A stretch of 64,000 nt of DNA from Pelagerythrobacter marinus (GTDB taxonomy: Bacteria; Pseudomonadota; Alphaproteobacteria; Sphingomonadales; Sphingomonadaceae), in NCBI RefSeq assembly GCF_009827515.1, contig NZ_WTYO01000002.1:310001-374000 (forward strand). The letters are read 5' to 3'. The notes under the pieces were generated by a model that did no database searches, was not told the DNA's origin, and was given only the letters and a program-made list of their open reading frames with translations. Shown piece after piece: positions 37,760-48,078 of this stretch. The stretch's first letter is position 1. Each line of letters opens with the position of its first letter. Position numbers and translations under genes: made by a program.

Positions 37760-39103
37760 ATGCGTATCTCACTTCTCGCGGCGGCTGCCGCGCCCGCCCT
37801 GCTCGCCCCCCTTCCCGCGCTGGCCCAGACCGGCCCCGACGCGCCCCCCGGCATGGACGACGAACCGATCGATCATCCGCGCGATCGCGCGACGGTGGAT
37901 CATGGGGCAATGGACCACGGGGCGATGGACCACGGGGCGATGGACCACGGGGCGATGGACCACGGCCCCGCGCACGGCGGCGAAGGGTCGGGCACCTCGC
38001 GCCTTCCCGCGAACGAGACGATGGACCACGGCGCGGCGATCGATCTCGGCGGCGATGCCAGCCTGATGCTCCACGGCTTCGTCTGGCCGGTCTATACCGA
38101 CCAGGGCGGCCCGCGCGGCGACGACAAGTTCTACGTCCAGTCGATGGCCATGGCGACGCTGGAAAAGCCGTTCGACGGGGGCAAGCTGACCCTGCGCACG
38201 ATGATGAGCCTCGAACCGGCCATGCGGCACGACGGCTATCCCAACCTCTTCGCCACCGGCGAAGTCGCCTATGGCGAACCGCTGGTCGACCGGCAGCACC
38301 CGCACGACCTGTTCATGGAACTGGCAGGCAGGATCGAGGTCGATATCGGCGAGAATACGAGCGCCTTCCTCTACGGCGGCCCGGTGGGCGAGCCGGCGCT
38401 GGGGCCGAGCGCGTTCATGCATCGCGCCAGCGCCCGCTACAACCCGGAGGCGCCGATCACCCATCACTGGTTCGATTCGACCCATATCACCTACGGCGTC
38501 GTGACGGCCGGCATCGGCGGACCGGCCTGGCAGCTGGAGGGCAGCGCCTTCCGCGGCCGCGAGCCGGACGAGTTCCGCTGGAACATCGAGGCGCCGCGGC
38601 TCGATTCGTGGAGCGTGCGCGCCAGCTTCGCCCCCGCCCCGGCGTGGCTGCTCCAGGCGAGCTACGGCCAGATCGACGAACCCGAGGCGATGCACGGCGG
38701 CGCGGACGAACACCGGACGACCGCCTCGGTCCACTACAACGACGGGCGCGGCCTGTCGGCCATGGCGGCATTTTCCGCCAAGGACCGCCGGCCCGGCGAC
38801 ACGCTGACCGCCTGGCTGGGCGAAGTGAACTGGGATCTTTCCGATCGGCACACGCTGTTCGGCCGGGTCGAGAACGTGAAGAACGACGAGCTTTTCCCCG
38901 ATCACCACGATCCGCTGCACCACGAGGCGTTCCGGATCACCAAGTTCCAGGCCGGCTATGCCTATCGCCTGCCGCTGGGGCCGGTTAACGTGGCGCTGGG
39001 CGGCAGCCTCTCCGCCTTTGCCAAGCCGGCGGAACTGGACCCCTATTACGGAGACAGCCCGATGGGCTACACGCTGTTCGCGCGATTCAGCCTGGGGGAC
39101 TAG
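37760..39103 (+). CDS. Outer-membrane barrel-like protein with Met/His repeat
   Basis: The product is 447 residues. A Sec signal ends at Ala-Leu-Ala-Gln. A low-complexity zone (about residues 35-90) follows, with four copies of Asp-His-Gly-Ala-Met, rich in His and Met and well suited to bind copper, silver or similar soft metals. The remaining 350 or so residues alternate polar and aromatic strands and end in Phe-Ser-Leu-Gly-Asp, like an outer-membrane beta-barrel, though the last residue is not Phe. I do not recognise a characterised family. It is co-transcribed with the Grx-MauE gene and preceded by GAAGGA, so a role in metal handling at the envelope is inferred. Confidence 0.75.
   Translation: MRISLLAAAAAPALLAPLPALAQTGPDAPPGMDDEPIDHPRDRATVDHGAMDHGAMDHGAMDHGAMDHGPAHGGEGSGTSRLPANETMDHGAAIDLGGDASLMLHGFVWPVYTDQGGPRGDDKFYVQSMAMATLEKPFDGGKLTLRTMMSLEPAMRHDGYPNLFATGEVAYGEPLVDRQHPHDLFMELAGRIEVDIGENTSAFLYGGPVGEPALGPSAFMHRASARYNPEAPITHHWFDSTHITYGVVTAGIGGPAWQLEGSAFRGREPDEFRWNIEAPRLDSWSVRASFAPAPAWLLQASYGQIDEPEAMHGGADEHRTTASVHYNDGRGLSAMAAFSAKDRRPGDTLTAWLGEVNWDLSDRHTLFGRVENVKNDELFPDHHDPLHHEAFRITKFQAGYAYRLPLGPVNVALGGSLSAFAKPAELDPYYGDSPMGYTLFARFSLGD
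37904..37963 (+). repeat. 15-bp tandem repeat, four copies, coding for a Met/His-rich segment
   Basis: The unit GGGGCRATGGACCAC occurs four times without gaps (37904-37918, 37919-37933, 37934-37948, 37949-37963). Only one base differs, in the first copy. In-frame, it encodes Gly-Ala-Met-Asp-His. Near-identity of the units indicates recent expansion by slippage, so copy number may vary between strains. Confidence 0.9.
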
Positions 39104-39104
39104 T

Positions 39105-39581
39105 GTGAAGTACTTTGAAGATATCGAGATCGGGACCAGGCAGAGCTTCGGCTCGTACGAGGTCACGCGCGAGGAAGTGATCGACTTCGCGCAAAAATAC
39201 GATCCGCAGCCGTTCCATCTCGACGACGAGGCCGCGGCGGCGACCCATTTCGGGCGCCTCTCGGCCAGCGGCTGGCAGACCTGCGCGATGACGATGCGCA
39301 TGATGGTGGAGAACATGCACCGCGAACAACAGGCCGGGCTGGGATCGCCCGGCATCGACGAGCTGAAGTGGCGCCGCCCGGTCTATCCGGGCGACACCCT
39401 GCGGTGCGAGACCGAGGTCATCGCCCGGCGCCGCAGCCGCAAACGGCCCGAGATGGGCCTGTTCCGGTCGCGCATCCAGGTCTTCAACCAGGACGACGAC
39501 GTGGTGCTGGAAATGATCTCGAACGGGCTGATCCGCGTGCGCGATCCGTCGGCCCCGATCGAGGATGCCCCGACCGGCTGA
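39105..39581 (+). CDS. MaoC-like dehydratase
   Basis: The product is 158 residues, a single hot-dog fold. The hydratase signature is present: Phe-Ala-Gln-Lys-Tyr-Asp-Pro-Gln-Pro-Phe-His (Asp/His catalytic pair), then Gly-Trp-Gln-Thr and Arg-Arg-Pro-Val-Tyr-Pro-Gly-Asp. It probably hydrates an enoyl-CoA. The GTG start at 39105 is one base after the stop of the metal-module barrel gene, so it may be co-transcribed although its function seems unrelated. It is followed by a convergent lipoprotein gene. Confidence 0.88.
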   Translation: MKYFEDIEIGTRQSFGSYEVTREEVIDFAQKYDPQPFHLDDEAAAATHFGRLSASGWQTCAMTMRMMVENMHREQQAGLGSPGIDELKWRRPVYPGDTLRCETEVIARRRSRKRPEMGLFRSRIQVFNQDDDVVLEMISNGLIRVRDPSAPIEDAPTG

Positions 39582-39611
39582 ACCGCTAACGAAGCCTTGC
39601 CGCCGGTCGCC

Positions 39612-40160
39612 TCAGGTGCCGCACTGGGCGATTCCGCTGGCCCCGTAGACGACCTGGCCGCGCCCGTTGCGCAGTTCCAGCCGCGCGGGATAGTCGGTCG
39701 TCTCCATGCCGCTGCGGGTGCCTTCCCGCTCGGCCAGGTCCAGCAGCATCGCGTACTCGCGCCCGTCGTAGCGCGCCCGCGCCATGACGGGCAATTGCGG
39801 GCTGCCCGCATCGGGCGCGAGCCGGTGGATGCGCCCGTCGATCTTGACGAAGGCGCCGCGTTCCATCGCCAGGGCCAGAAGGTCCGCCTCCCCTTCCCTG
39901 GCCGCGGCCCCTTCCCCGGCCCCCTCCCGGCCCTCTTCGCCTTCGCGCAGGAACGCGCAGCCGGCGCCCGAAAGGCGATGCTGTTCGATATCGGGATAAG
40001 TGATCGCCTCCAGTTCGACCGGGTCGGGCGGAACGTCCTGTGCGGCCTCGACCGCGGCGATCGCGCGATCTTCGGCCGCGCGCTTCTCCTCCGCCGTGGG
40101 CGCGGCCTCGCCGCAGGCGATCACCGCGAAAGGCAGCATCAAGGGCACAAGCCGTTTCAT
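39612..40160 (-). CDS. Hypothetical lipoprotein downstream of mutL
   Basis: The product is 182 residues. The leader ends in Phe-Ala-Val-Ile-Ala-Cys, a lipobox, so it is a lipoprotein. The mature part has a Glu/Ala-rich helix, a Gly/Glu-rich linker, and a C-terminal segment with two cysteines (Gly-Cys-Ala and Gln-Cys-Gly). It matches no family I recognise. ATG at 40160 is one base after the mutL stop (40162-40164); a longer reading from 40190 would overlap mutL and lose the signal. Confidence 0.7.
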   Translation of the reverse strand: MKRLVPLMLPFAVIACGEAAPTAEEKRAAEDRAIAAVEAAQDVPPDPVELEAITYPDIEQHRLSGAGCAFLREGEEGREGAGEGAAAREGEADLLALAMERGAFVKIDGRIHRLAPDAGSPQLPVMARARYDGREYAMLLDLAEREGTRSGMETTDYPARLELRNGRGQVVYGASGIAQCGT

Positions 40161-40161
40161 A

Positions 40162-41985
40162 TCAATGCCTTCCGAACAGTTTCTCGACATCTTCCATCTT
40201 CAGCTTGACCCAGGTCGGGCGGCCGTGATTGCACTGCCCCGAACGCGGGGTGCGCTCCATTTCGCGCAGCAGCGCGTTCATTTCCGCGACCGAGAGCACG
40301 CGCCCCGCGCGGACCGACCCGTGGCAGGCCATCGTCGCGAGCACGAGGTCGAGCTTCTCCCCCAGAAGCAGGGCCTCGCCGTGGTGGGCGAGATCGTCGG
40401 CAATGTCCTGCAGCAAGCGGGCCGGGTCGGACTTGCGCAGCGAATGCGGCACGCTGCGCACCAGCATGGCGCCCGGTCCGAAGCGCTCGATCGCCAGGCC
40501 CAGCCCGGCGAGCTTTTCGGCGGCGTCCTCCAGCCTGTCGCAGGCGGTCTCCTCCAGCTCGACCACTTCGGGGATCAGCAGGGCCTGCGCGCGCGCGACC
40601 GAGTCCCCGGCCCCCGCGGCGCGCAGCCGTTCGAGCACGAGACGTTCGTGCGCGGCGTGCTGGTCGACGAGAACCAGCCCGTCCGCCGCCTCGGCGACGA
40701 TATAGGTATTGGCCACCTGGCCGCGCGCGATGCCGAGCGGGTACCGGGCCGCGTCGTCGGGCAGCGGGGCGGCTTGCTCGGCCCGGCCTTGCGGCGATGC
40801 CATCACGTCCTGCTCGTGCTCGCGCCAGGCCTGCGATGCCTCGCGCACGCCGGCCGCCGGGGCCGACCAGTCGCGGCCGGAGAAGATCGATTGCAGGGCC
40901 GCCGCCGGGGCGGGCTCGGCCACCGGCTCGCTCTGCCAGCGGCCCATGGCGGCCGCGTCTGGGGCCTGTGCGCTGCGCCGGTCGCCGGTCGCCAGCGCCT
41001 GGCGCAGGCCGGAAACAATGAAACCGCGCACCCCCGCCGCATCGCGAAAGCGCACCTCGGTCTTCGCCGGGTGCACGTTGACGTCCACTTCCTGCGCCGG
41101 CAGGTCGAGGAACAGCGCCAGCACGGCGTGGCGATCGCGCGCCAGCATGTCGGCATAGGCGCCGCGCACCGCGCCGCTCAGCAGGCGATCCTTCACCGGA
41201 CGCCCGTTGACGAACAGGTACTGGTGATCGGCCACGCCGCGGTTGTAGGTCGGCAGCCCGGCGATCCCGGTCAGCTTCATCGCCCCGCGCTCGAGGTCGA
41301 TCGCGACGCCGTTCGCCTCCAGCTCGCGCGCGACGATCTGCGCCACCCGCCCGGCCAGCGGCTGGTCGGCCTGGAGCGAGAGGATCCGCCGCTCGCCATG
41401 CTCGAACGTGAAGGCAATGTCGGGCCGGGCCATGGCCAGGCGCCGCACGACGTCGTGGCAGGCGGCATATTCGCTCCGCGCCGTGCGCAGGAACTTGCGC
41501 CGCGCCGGCACCCTGGCGAACAGGTTTTCCACCCGCACCCGCGTTCCGGGCGGCAGCGCGGCCGGCCCGTCCTCGCAAGGGTCGCCGTGATCGACCACGC
41601 ATTTCCAGCCCTCGCCCGCCCCCTGCGGCCGGCTTTCCAGCGTCAGCCGCGCGACGCTGGCGATCGAAGGCAGGGCCTCGCCGCGAAAGCCCAGGCTCGC
41701 CACCCGTTCGATCGCGCCTTCTTCGCCCACCAGGCTTTCGGGCAGCTTCGAGGTCGCGTGCCGTTCCAGCGCCAGCGCCATCTCCTGCGGCGACATGCCG
41801 CAGCCATCGTCGGTCACCTCGATCCGGCCGAGCCCGCCGTCGACGATCCTGATCGCGATGCGCGACGCGCCGGAATCGATCGCGTTCTCGACCAGCTCCT
41901 TCAGCGCAGAGGCAGGCCGTTCGACCACTTCGCCCGCGGCAATGCGGTTCACCAGCGTTTCGGGAAGGCGGCGAATTTCGGGCAT
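40162..41985 (-). CDS. mutL: DNA mismatch repair protein MutL, endonuclease type
   Basis: The product is 607 residues. The N-terminal GHKL ATPase domain has Glu-Asn-Ala-Ile-Asp-Ser-Gly-Ala, Asp-Asp-Gly-Cys-Gly-Met and Gly-Phe-Arg-Gly-Glu-Ala-Leu. The C-terminal domain has Asp-Gln-His-Ala-Ala-His-Glu followed by Glu four residues later, the DQHA-x2-E-x4-E endonuclease motif. Repair here therefore probably nicks without Dam/MutH. A Pro/Ala-rich linker lies between. It is divergent from mreB. Confidence 0.96.
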   Translation of the reverse strand: MPEIRRLPETLVNRIAAGEVVERPASALKELVENAIDSGASRIAIRIVDGGLGRIEVTDDGCGMSPQEMALALERHATSKLPESLVGEEGAIERVASLGFRGEALPSIASVARLTLESRPQGAGEGWKCVVDHGDPCEDGPAALPPGTRVRVENLFARVPARRKFLRTARSEYAACHDVVRRLAMARPDIAFTFEHGERRILSLQADQPLAGRVAQIVARELEANGVAIDLERGAMKLTGIAGLPTYNRGVADHQYLFVNGRPVKDRLLSGAVRGAYADMLARDRHAVLALFLDLPAQEVDVNVHPAKTEVRFRDAAGVRGFIVSGLRQALATGDRRSAQAPDAAAMGRWQSEPVAEPAPAAALQSIFSGRDWSAPAAGVREASQAWREHEQDVMASPQGRAEQAAPLPDDAARYPLGIARGQVANTYIVAEAADGLVLVDQHAAHERLVLERLRAAGAGDSVARAQALLIPEVVELEETACDRLEDAAEKLAGLGLAIERFGPGAMLVRSVPHSLRKSDPARLLQDIADDLAHHGEALLLGEKLDLVLATMACHGSVRAGRVLSVAEMNALLREMERTPRSGQCNHGRPTWVKLKMEDVEKLFGRH

Positions 41986-42089
41986 TGCCGGGTACCTAGC
42001 GGCGAAGCGCCGTGAATTCGAGGCCGGCGGAAGGGTTTACCCAGCTTTTCGCAACAATTCTTTTGGCCTTTTTCCGCAGCTTTGGTTAA

Positions 42090-43223
<1,134 letters not shown>

Positions 43224-43233
43224 GGGGGAACGT

Positions 43234-44124
43234 ATGGCGCCGCCTTCGTCACGGCGCTCGAGCTATTCGCGCAGGGCGCAATACGGGGTCTTCACCGGCT
43301 ACGTCATCGCCGGGATCGGCGCGCTCGTCGGTGCCGTCCTCCTCGCCCTCTCGCTCTGGCGGCCGGCAAGCTTCAACGGCCCGCGCGCGGTTGCCGGCGA
43401 CGCCGTTGCCCCCGCGGCCACGGCGAGCGCGAATGTCCGGGCCGAAAGCCAGGGCCTGTTCGACGCGATCGGGGGGTACCTGCGCGCCGGCAGCCAGAAT
43501 GCCGAGCTGAAGAAGGAAGTCGAACTCGCCCGCATCCGCCTGGCGGAGGCGGAGGCGCTGGCGCAGGAAAACGCGCGCCTGAAGGCCCTCCTCGGCCTCT
43601 ACGAGACGGATGAGAAGCCGGTCGCCGTCGCGCGCCTGATCGGTTCCACCTCGGCGAGCGCGCGACGTTTCGCCTATCTCGGCGCGGGCCGCGCGGACGG
43701 CGTGGTGGCCGGAATGCCGGTGCGCAGCCCGCGCGGCGTCGTCGGCCGCGTGCTGGAGGTCGGCCGCGACAGCGCGCGCGTCCTCCTGCTGACCGATAGC
43801 CAGAGCGTCCTGCCCGTGCGGCTGGCGCAGGGCAACGTCGTCGCCTTCGCCGAGGGGCGCGGCGACAGCCTGCTGCGTATTCGCCTGGTGAACCTGGGCA
43901 TCAACCCGCTGAAGCCGGGCGACGTCTTCGTCACCAGCGGGGCCGGCGGTTACTACCGCCCCGGCATCGCGGTGGCGATCGTGGCCGAGAAGACCGAGGA
44001 CGGCGCGCTGGCGCGGATCATCAGCGACCCGGCGGCGACCGATTACGTCGCGGTCGAGGCGATCTGGCAGGAAGACGCCCTGCGCGCGGCGCAGACGCCC
44101 GCGGCGGAGCCGGTGACCGAGTAA
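43234..44124 (+). CDS. mreC: Rod-shape protein MreC
   Basis: The product is 296 residues. It has one membrane helix near residues 20-40, a coiled coil (Glu-Leu-Lys-Lys-Glu-Val-Glu-Leu-Ala through Leu-Lys-Ala-Leu-Leu), and then the two beta-barrel periplasmic domain with Val-Arg-Ser-Pro-Arg-Gly-Val-Val-Gly-Arg-Val. It scaffolds PBP2/RodA on MreB. It begins 10 bases after the mreB stop, and its TAA overlaps the mreD ATG by one base. Confidence 0.94.
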   Translation: MAPPSSRRSSYSRRAQYGVFTGYVIAGIGALVGAVLLALSLWRPASFNGPRAVAGDAVAPAATASANVRAESQGLFDAIGGYLRAGSQNAELKKEVELARIRLAEAEALAQENARLKALLGLYETDEKPVAVARLIGSTSASARRFAYLGAGRADGVVAGMPVRSPRGVVGRVLEVGRDSARVLLLTDSQSVLPVRLAQGNVVAFAEGRGDSLLRIRLVNLGINPLKPGDVFVTSGAGGYYRPGIAVAIVAEKTEDGALARIISDPAATDYVAVEAIWQEDALRAAQTPAAEPVTE

Positions 44125-44678
44125 TGGAGCGGACCGATCCCCGGTCGCGCCGCGATGCATACGGCTCGCGGATCAACCGGACCCATTCCCCCGCGCTCGC
44201 CTACGCCGTGCCCTGGGGGACGATCCTTCTCGCCTCGCTCCTGCCGCTGTTCCCGATCGCCTCGGCCGCGCCGGTCGTCCCGCCGATCGGGCTGATGACG
44301 CTGGTCGCCTGGCGCCTCGTGCGGCCGGGCCTCATGCCGGTCTGGGCGGGCCTGCCGCTGGGCGCGTTCGACGACCTGTTCAGCGGGCAGCCATTCGGCA
44401 GCGCTATCCTGCTGTGGTCGCTGGCCATGATCGCGATCGAGGCGATCGAGATCCGCTTCCCCTGGCGGTCGTTCGTCCAGGACTGGCTGATCGCCGGCGC
44501 CATCGTCGCCACCTATATCGTCGCCGCCGCGGTGGTATCGGGGGCCCATCTCTACGCCCCGCTGCTGGCCGCGCTGCTGCCGCAGATCTTGCTGTCCCTG
44601 CTCCTCTATCCCATTATCGCCCGCATGATTTCCATCCTCGACCGTTTCAGGCTGCTCCGTATCTGGATGATCGGCTGA
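44124..44678 (+). CDS. mreD: Rod-shape protein MreD
   Basis: The product is 184 residues with five hydrophobic segments. Gly-Leu-Pro-Leu-Gly-Ala-Phe-Asp-Asp-Leu-Phe-Ser-Gly is the family's conserved loop. It is an inner-membrane partner of MreC in the elongasome. It overlaps mreC by 1 base and mrdA by 1 base (TGATG). Confidence 0.9.
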   Translation: MERTDPRSRRDAYGSRINRTHSPALAYAVPWGTILLASLLPLFPIASAAPVVPPIGLMTLVAWRLVRPGLMPVWAGLPLGAFDDLFSGQPFGSAILLWSLAMIAIEAIEIRFPWRSFVQDWLIAGAIVATYIVAAAVVSGAHLYAPLLAALLPQILLSLLLYPIIARMISILDRFRLLRIWMIG

Positions 44679-46720
44679 TGCTCGGCAGGAAATCGCGCGC
44701 GCGCAAGGCCCTTTCGTCCCAGCTCACTTCTGCCACGCTCGACAATATCTACGATCGTCGCAGCTTCGTCATCGCGGCGGTGGGCGCGGGCATCGGCACG
44801 CTGCTGGCGGTGCGGATGGGCTATATCGCGATCGCGGAGAACGAGAAGTACCGGACCGAGGCGGAAAGCAACCGCGTCAACCTGTCGCTGATCCCGCCGC
44901 GCCGCGGGTGGATCCTCGATCGCAACGACGCGCCGCTGGCATCCAACCGGGCCGACTTCCGCGTCGACGTGATCCCCGAGCGGATGACCGACAAGGAACG
45001 CGAGATCGAGGTTCTGGGCGAAGTGCTCTCGCTCGACCGCGCGCAGTTGATCGACTTGCGCGAGCGGATCGACCAGACGCGCGGCTTCCGCCCGGTCGAG
45101 GTCGGCAGCGGCCTCAGCTACGAACAGTTCGCCGCGCTCAGCGTGCGCCTGCCCGACCTGCCCGGCGTCGTGCCGCAGCGCGGCTTCTCGCGCTTCTACC
45201 CCACGGGCCCGTCGGTCGGGCACCTGATCGGTTATGTCGGCCCGGCTTCGGCCGAGGAGTACGAGGCGGATCGCAACCCCCTGCTGATCACGCCCGGCTA
45301 CAAGATCGGCAAGGACGGGCTGGAAAAGCAGTTCGAGCAGCGCCTGCGCGGCGTCCCCGGCGCGCGCCGGGTCGAAGTGACCGCCTCGGGCCGGATCGTG
45401 CGCGACCTCGAAACGCGCGAGGACGTCCAGGGCGAGCCGGTCAAGCTGACGATCGACGGCCCGCTGCAGGACTATGCCGCCCGCCGGATCGGCCTCGAAT
45501 CGGGCTCGGTCGTGGTCATGGACTGCCGCACCGGCGACCTGCTGTGCATGGCCTCGATGCCCAGTTTCGATCCCAACAGCTTTTCCGACGGGATCGGCAG
45601 CGTCGAATACGCGATGCTGCGCGAGGACGAACGCGTCCCCTTGCGCAACAAGGTGCTGAAAGGCCTCTATCCGCCCGGCTCGACGGTGAAGCCGATGGTT
45701 TCGATGGCGTTCCTGCGCGAGGGGCTCGACCCGGAAGAAACCGTCTATTGCGGCGGCGGCCTGAGGGTCGGCAACCGCGTGTTCCGCTGCTGGAAACGGG
45801 GCGGCCACGGCCACGTGAACATGGCCAAGGGCATCTACCAGAGCTGCGACGTCTATTACTATCACTTCGCACAGCGGATCGGGATGGACCCGATCGCGGC
45901 CATGGCCCGGCGCTGCGGCATGGGCCAGGAATTCGACCTGCCGGTGTTGAGCCAGTTCTACGGCACCGTTCCCGACCCGGCGTGGAAACTGCGCAAGCAC
46001 GGGCGCGAATGGCAGGCCTTCGACACGGTCAACGCCACGATCGGCCAGGGCTACATGCTCTCCAACCCGCTGCAGCTGGCGGTCATGGCATCGCGCATCG
46101 CCACCGGCCGCCATGTCCAGCCCCGCCTGCTCTACGGCGGCGCGGAGGCACCGTTCGCCTCGGCCGACTTCCCCGCCGAACACGTCAGGCTCGTGCGCGA
46201 GGCGATGAGCGACGTCGTCAACGGCCCCGGAACGGCCGGGCGCGCGCGCCTGCCGCTGCCCGACGTGCTGATGGCGGGCAAGACCGGGACCGCGCAGGTC
46301 GTCTCGCTGTCGAAATCGGATGGCCGCTCGGGCCCGTGGAAGTATCGCGACCACGGGCTGTTCATCTTCTTCGCGCCGTTCGACAACCCGCGCTATGCCG
46401 GCGCGGTGGTGATCGAACACGGCGGCGGATCGGGCGCGGCCTATCCGATCGCCCGCGACGTGACGACATTCCTGTTCGACCCGACCAAGGGGATGGAGGC
46501 GCTTCACGCGCTTGAAAAGCAATGGGGCGGCACCGCGCAGGAACGGCTGACCAGGAAATACGCCGCCTATGCCGAGCAGGCAGGCGCGGACGTGCCGCCG
46601 GTGCCGCGCCGTGAAGAGGAAATCTTCGACCGTGTCGACGCCGAGGCCCGGGCCGCCGCGATGGTGCCGGTGAACGAGGCGACCGACGCCGCGATCAACC
46701 GTTCGCAGGTGGACGAATGA
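44678..46720 (+). CDS. mrdA: Penicillin-binding protein 2
   Basis: This elongasome transpeptidase crosslinks new peptidoglycan and is anchored by one N-terminal helix. It has 680 residues. The N-terminal pedestal domain has Arg-Arg-Gly-Trp-Ile-Leu-Asp-Arg-Asn. The catalytic motifs are Ser-Thr-Val-Lys (SxxK), Ser-Cys-Asp (SxN equivalent) and Lys-Thr-Gly-Thr-Ala. It overlaps mreD and, by ATGA, rodA. It starts at 44678; the longer frame upstream runs through mreD. Confidence 0.96.
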   Translation: MLGRKSRARKALSSQLTSATLDNIYDRRSFVIAAVGAGIGTLLAVRMGYIAIAENEKYRTEAESNRVNLSLIPPRRGWILDRNDAPLASNRADFRVDVIPERMTDKEREIEVLGEVLSLDRAQLIDLRERIDQTRGFRPVEVGSGLSYEQFAALSVRLPDLPGVVPQRGFSRFYPTGPSVGHLIGYVGPASAEEYEADRNPLLITPGYKIGKDGLEKQFEQRLRGVPGARRVEVTASGRIVRDLETREDVQGEPVKLTIDGPLQDYAARRIGLESGSVVVMDCRTGDLLCMASMPSFDPNSFSDGIGSVEYAMLREDERVPLRNKVLKGLYPPGSTVKPMVSMAFLREGLDPEETVYCGGGLRVGNRVFRCWKRGGHGHVNMAKGIYQSCDVYYYHFAQRIGMDPIAAMARRCGMGQEFDLPVLSQFYGTVPDPAWKLRKHGREWQAFDTVNATIGQGYMLSNPLQLAVMASRIATGRHVQPRLLYGGAEAPFASADFPAEHVRLVREAMSDVVNGPGTAGRARLPLPDVLMAGKTGTAQVVSLSKSDGRSGPWKYRDHGLFIFFAPFDNPRYAGAVVIEHGGGSGAAYPIARDVTTFLFDPTKGMEALHALEKQWGGTAQERLTRKYAAYAEQAGADVPPVPRREEEIFDRVDAEARAAAMVPVNEATDAAINRSQVDE

Positions 46721-47832
46721 ACTCGGTCGTCCCCGCCCCGATCGCGCGCCAGCCCTGGGGAATGCTGATCCCGCTATTCATGCTGGTCGGCTTCGGCGCG
46801 ATGGTGCTGTTCTCCGCCGCGGGCGGCAACTGGAAGCCTTTTGCCATTCCGCACCTCGTGCGCTTCGCCGTGTTCCTGGCGATGGCCGGCGTGATGACGC
46901 TGTTCAGCCGGGATCTCGTGCGCCTGCTCGCCTACCCCGGCTACGCTCTGGTCCTGGCCATGCTGGTCGCGGTGGAGGCGATGGGCTTCGTCGGCGGCGG
47001 CAGCCAGCGCTGGCTCGACCTGGGGGTGATCCAACTGCAGCCATCCGAACTGATGAAGCCGGCGATCGTCCTGGTCCTGGCGCGCTTCTACAGCGGGCTT
47101 CCTCCTTCGATGACGACGTCGTGGCGCGCGCTCGTTCCGGCGGGCGTGCTGATCGCGCTGCCGATGGGGCTCGTCCTGCTCCAGCCCGATCTCGGCACGA
47201 CGCTGGCCATCGCCTTCGGGGGGGTCGTGGTCATGTTCCTGGCCGGCCTGCCGCTGCGCTGGTTCGCAGCCGGCGCGATCGGGGCCATGATCGTCGCGCC
47301 GATCGCCTATTTCTTCGGCCTGCACGATTACCAGCGGCGGCGGGTGACGACCTTCCTCGATCCCGAAAGCGATCCGCTGGGCGCCGGCTATCACATCACC
47401 CAGTCGAAGATCGCGATCGGCTCGGGCGGGCTGACCGGCAAGGGCTTCAACGAGGGATCGCAGAGCCATCTCAATTACCTGCCCGAGCCGCACACCGATT
47501 TCGTCTTCGCGACGATGGCCGAGGAATGGGGCCTGCTCGGCGGCCTGGCGGTGATCCTGATCTTCGGCCTGATCCTGCGCTGGGGCCTCCAGGTCGCGCA
47601 CCGCTCGCAGGATCGCTTCGCCAAGCTGCTGGCGGCCGGGATGGTGGCGACGATCTTCTTCTACGTCGCGATCAACCTGATGATGGTCATGGGCCTGGCC
47701 CCTGTGGTCGGGATCCCGCTTCCGTTCATGAGCCACGGCGGTTCGTCGATGCTGACGAACATGATCTGCATCGGCTCGCTGATGATGGTCAATCGCTGGA
47801 ATCGGCAGGCGCCGCAGAGCCGTTTTCGCTAG
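46717..47832 (+). CDS. rodA: Rod-shape SEDS glycosyltransferase RodA
   Basis: The product is 371 residues with 10 membrane helices. It polymerises lipid II during elongation together with PBP2. SEDS motifs are visible: Gln-Pro-Ser-Glu-Leu-Met-Lys, Gln-Pro-Asp-Leu-Gly-Thr, Glu-Pro-His-Thr-Asp-Phe-Val-Phe (catalytic Asp region) and Pro-Phe-Met-Ser-His-Gly-Gly-Ser. It is last in the mre operon and overlaps mrdA by 4 bases. Confidence 0.96.
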   Translation: MNSVVPAPIARQPWGMLIPLFMLVGFGAMVLFSAAGGNWKPFAIPHLVRFAVFLAMAGVMTLFSRDLVRLLAYPGYALVLAMLVAVEAMGFVGGGSQRWLDLGVIQLQPSELMKPAIVLVLARFYSGLPPSMTTSWRALVPAGVLIALPMGLVLLQPDLGTTLAIAFGGVVVMFLAGLPLRWFAAGAIGAMIVAPIAYFFGLHDYQRRRVTTFLDPESDPLGAGYHITQSKIAIGSGGLTGKGFNEGSQSHLNYLPEPHTDFVFATMAEEWGLLGGLAVILIFGLILRWGLQVAHRSQDRFAKLLAAGMVATIFFYVAINLMMVMGLAPVVGIPLPFMSHGGSSMLTNMICIGSLMMVNRWNRQAPQSRFR

Positions 47833-47929
47833 ATCGCGAAATCACCCCTTTTCATGCTCGCGAGGATCGCTATATGCAGCGCCTCCCGAGTCGGGGCCCT
47901 GCCCCGCCCGGCCAGCCGAAACGGCATGG

Positions 47930-48005
<76 letters not shown>

Positions 48006-48078
48006 TTTCCCACCATTCGCCCCTTCCCCCGCGCGCCGCTTGTGCTACCGGGCTGGCAGTTTTGATGCGGAGATTTGC

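Noticed and set aside
37904-37963. Short CRISPR-like array
   Set aside because: The 15-bp units are contiguous with no spacers and lie in a coding frame.
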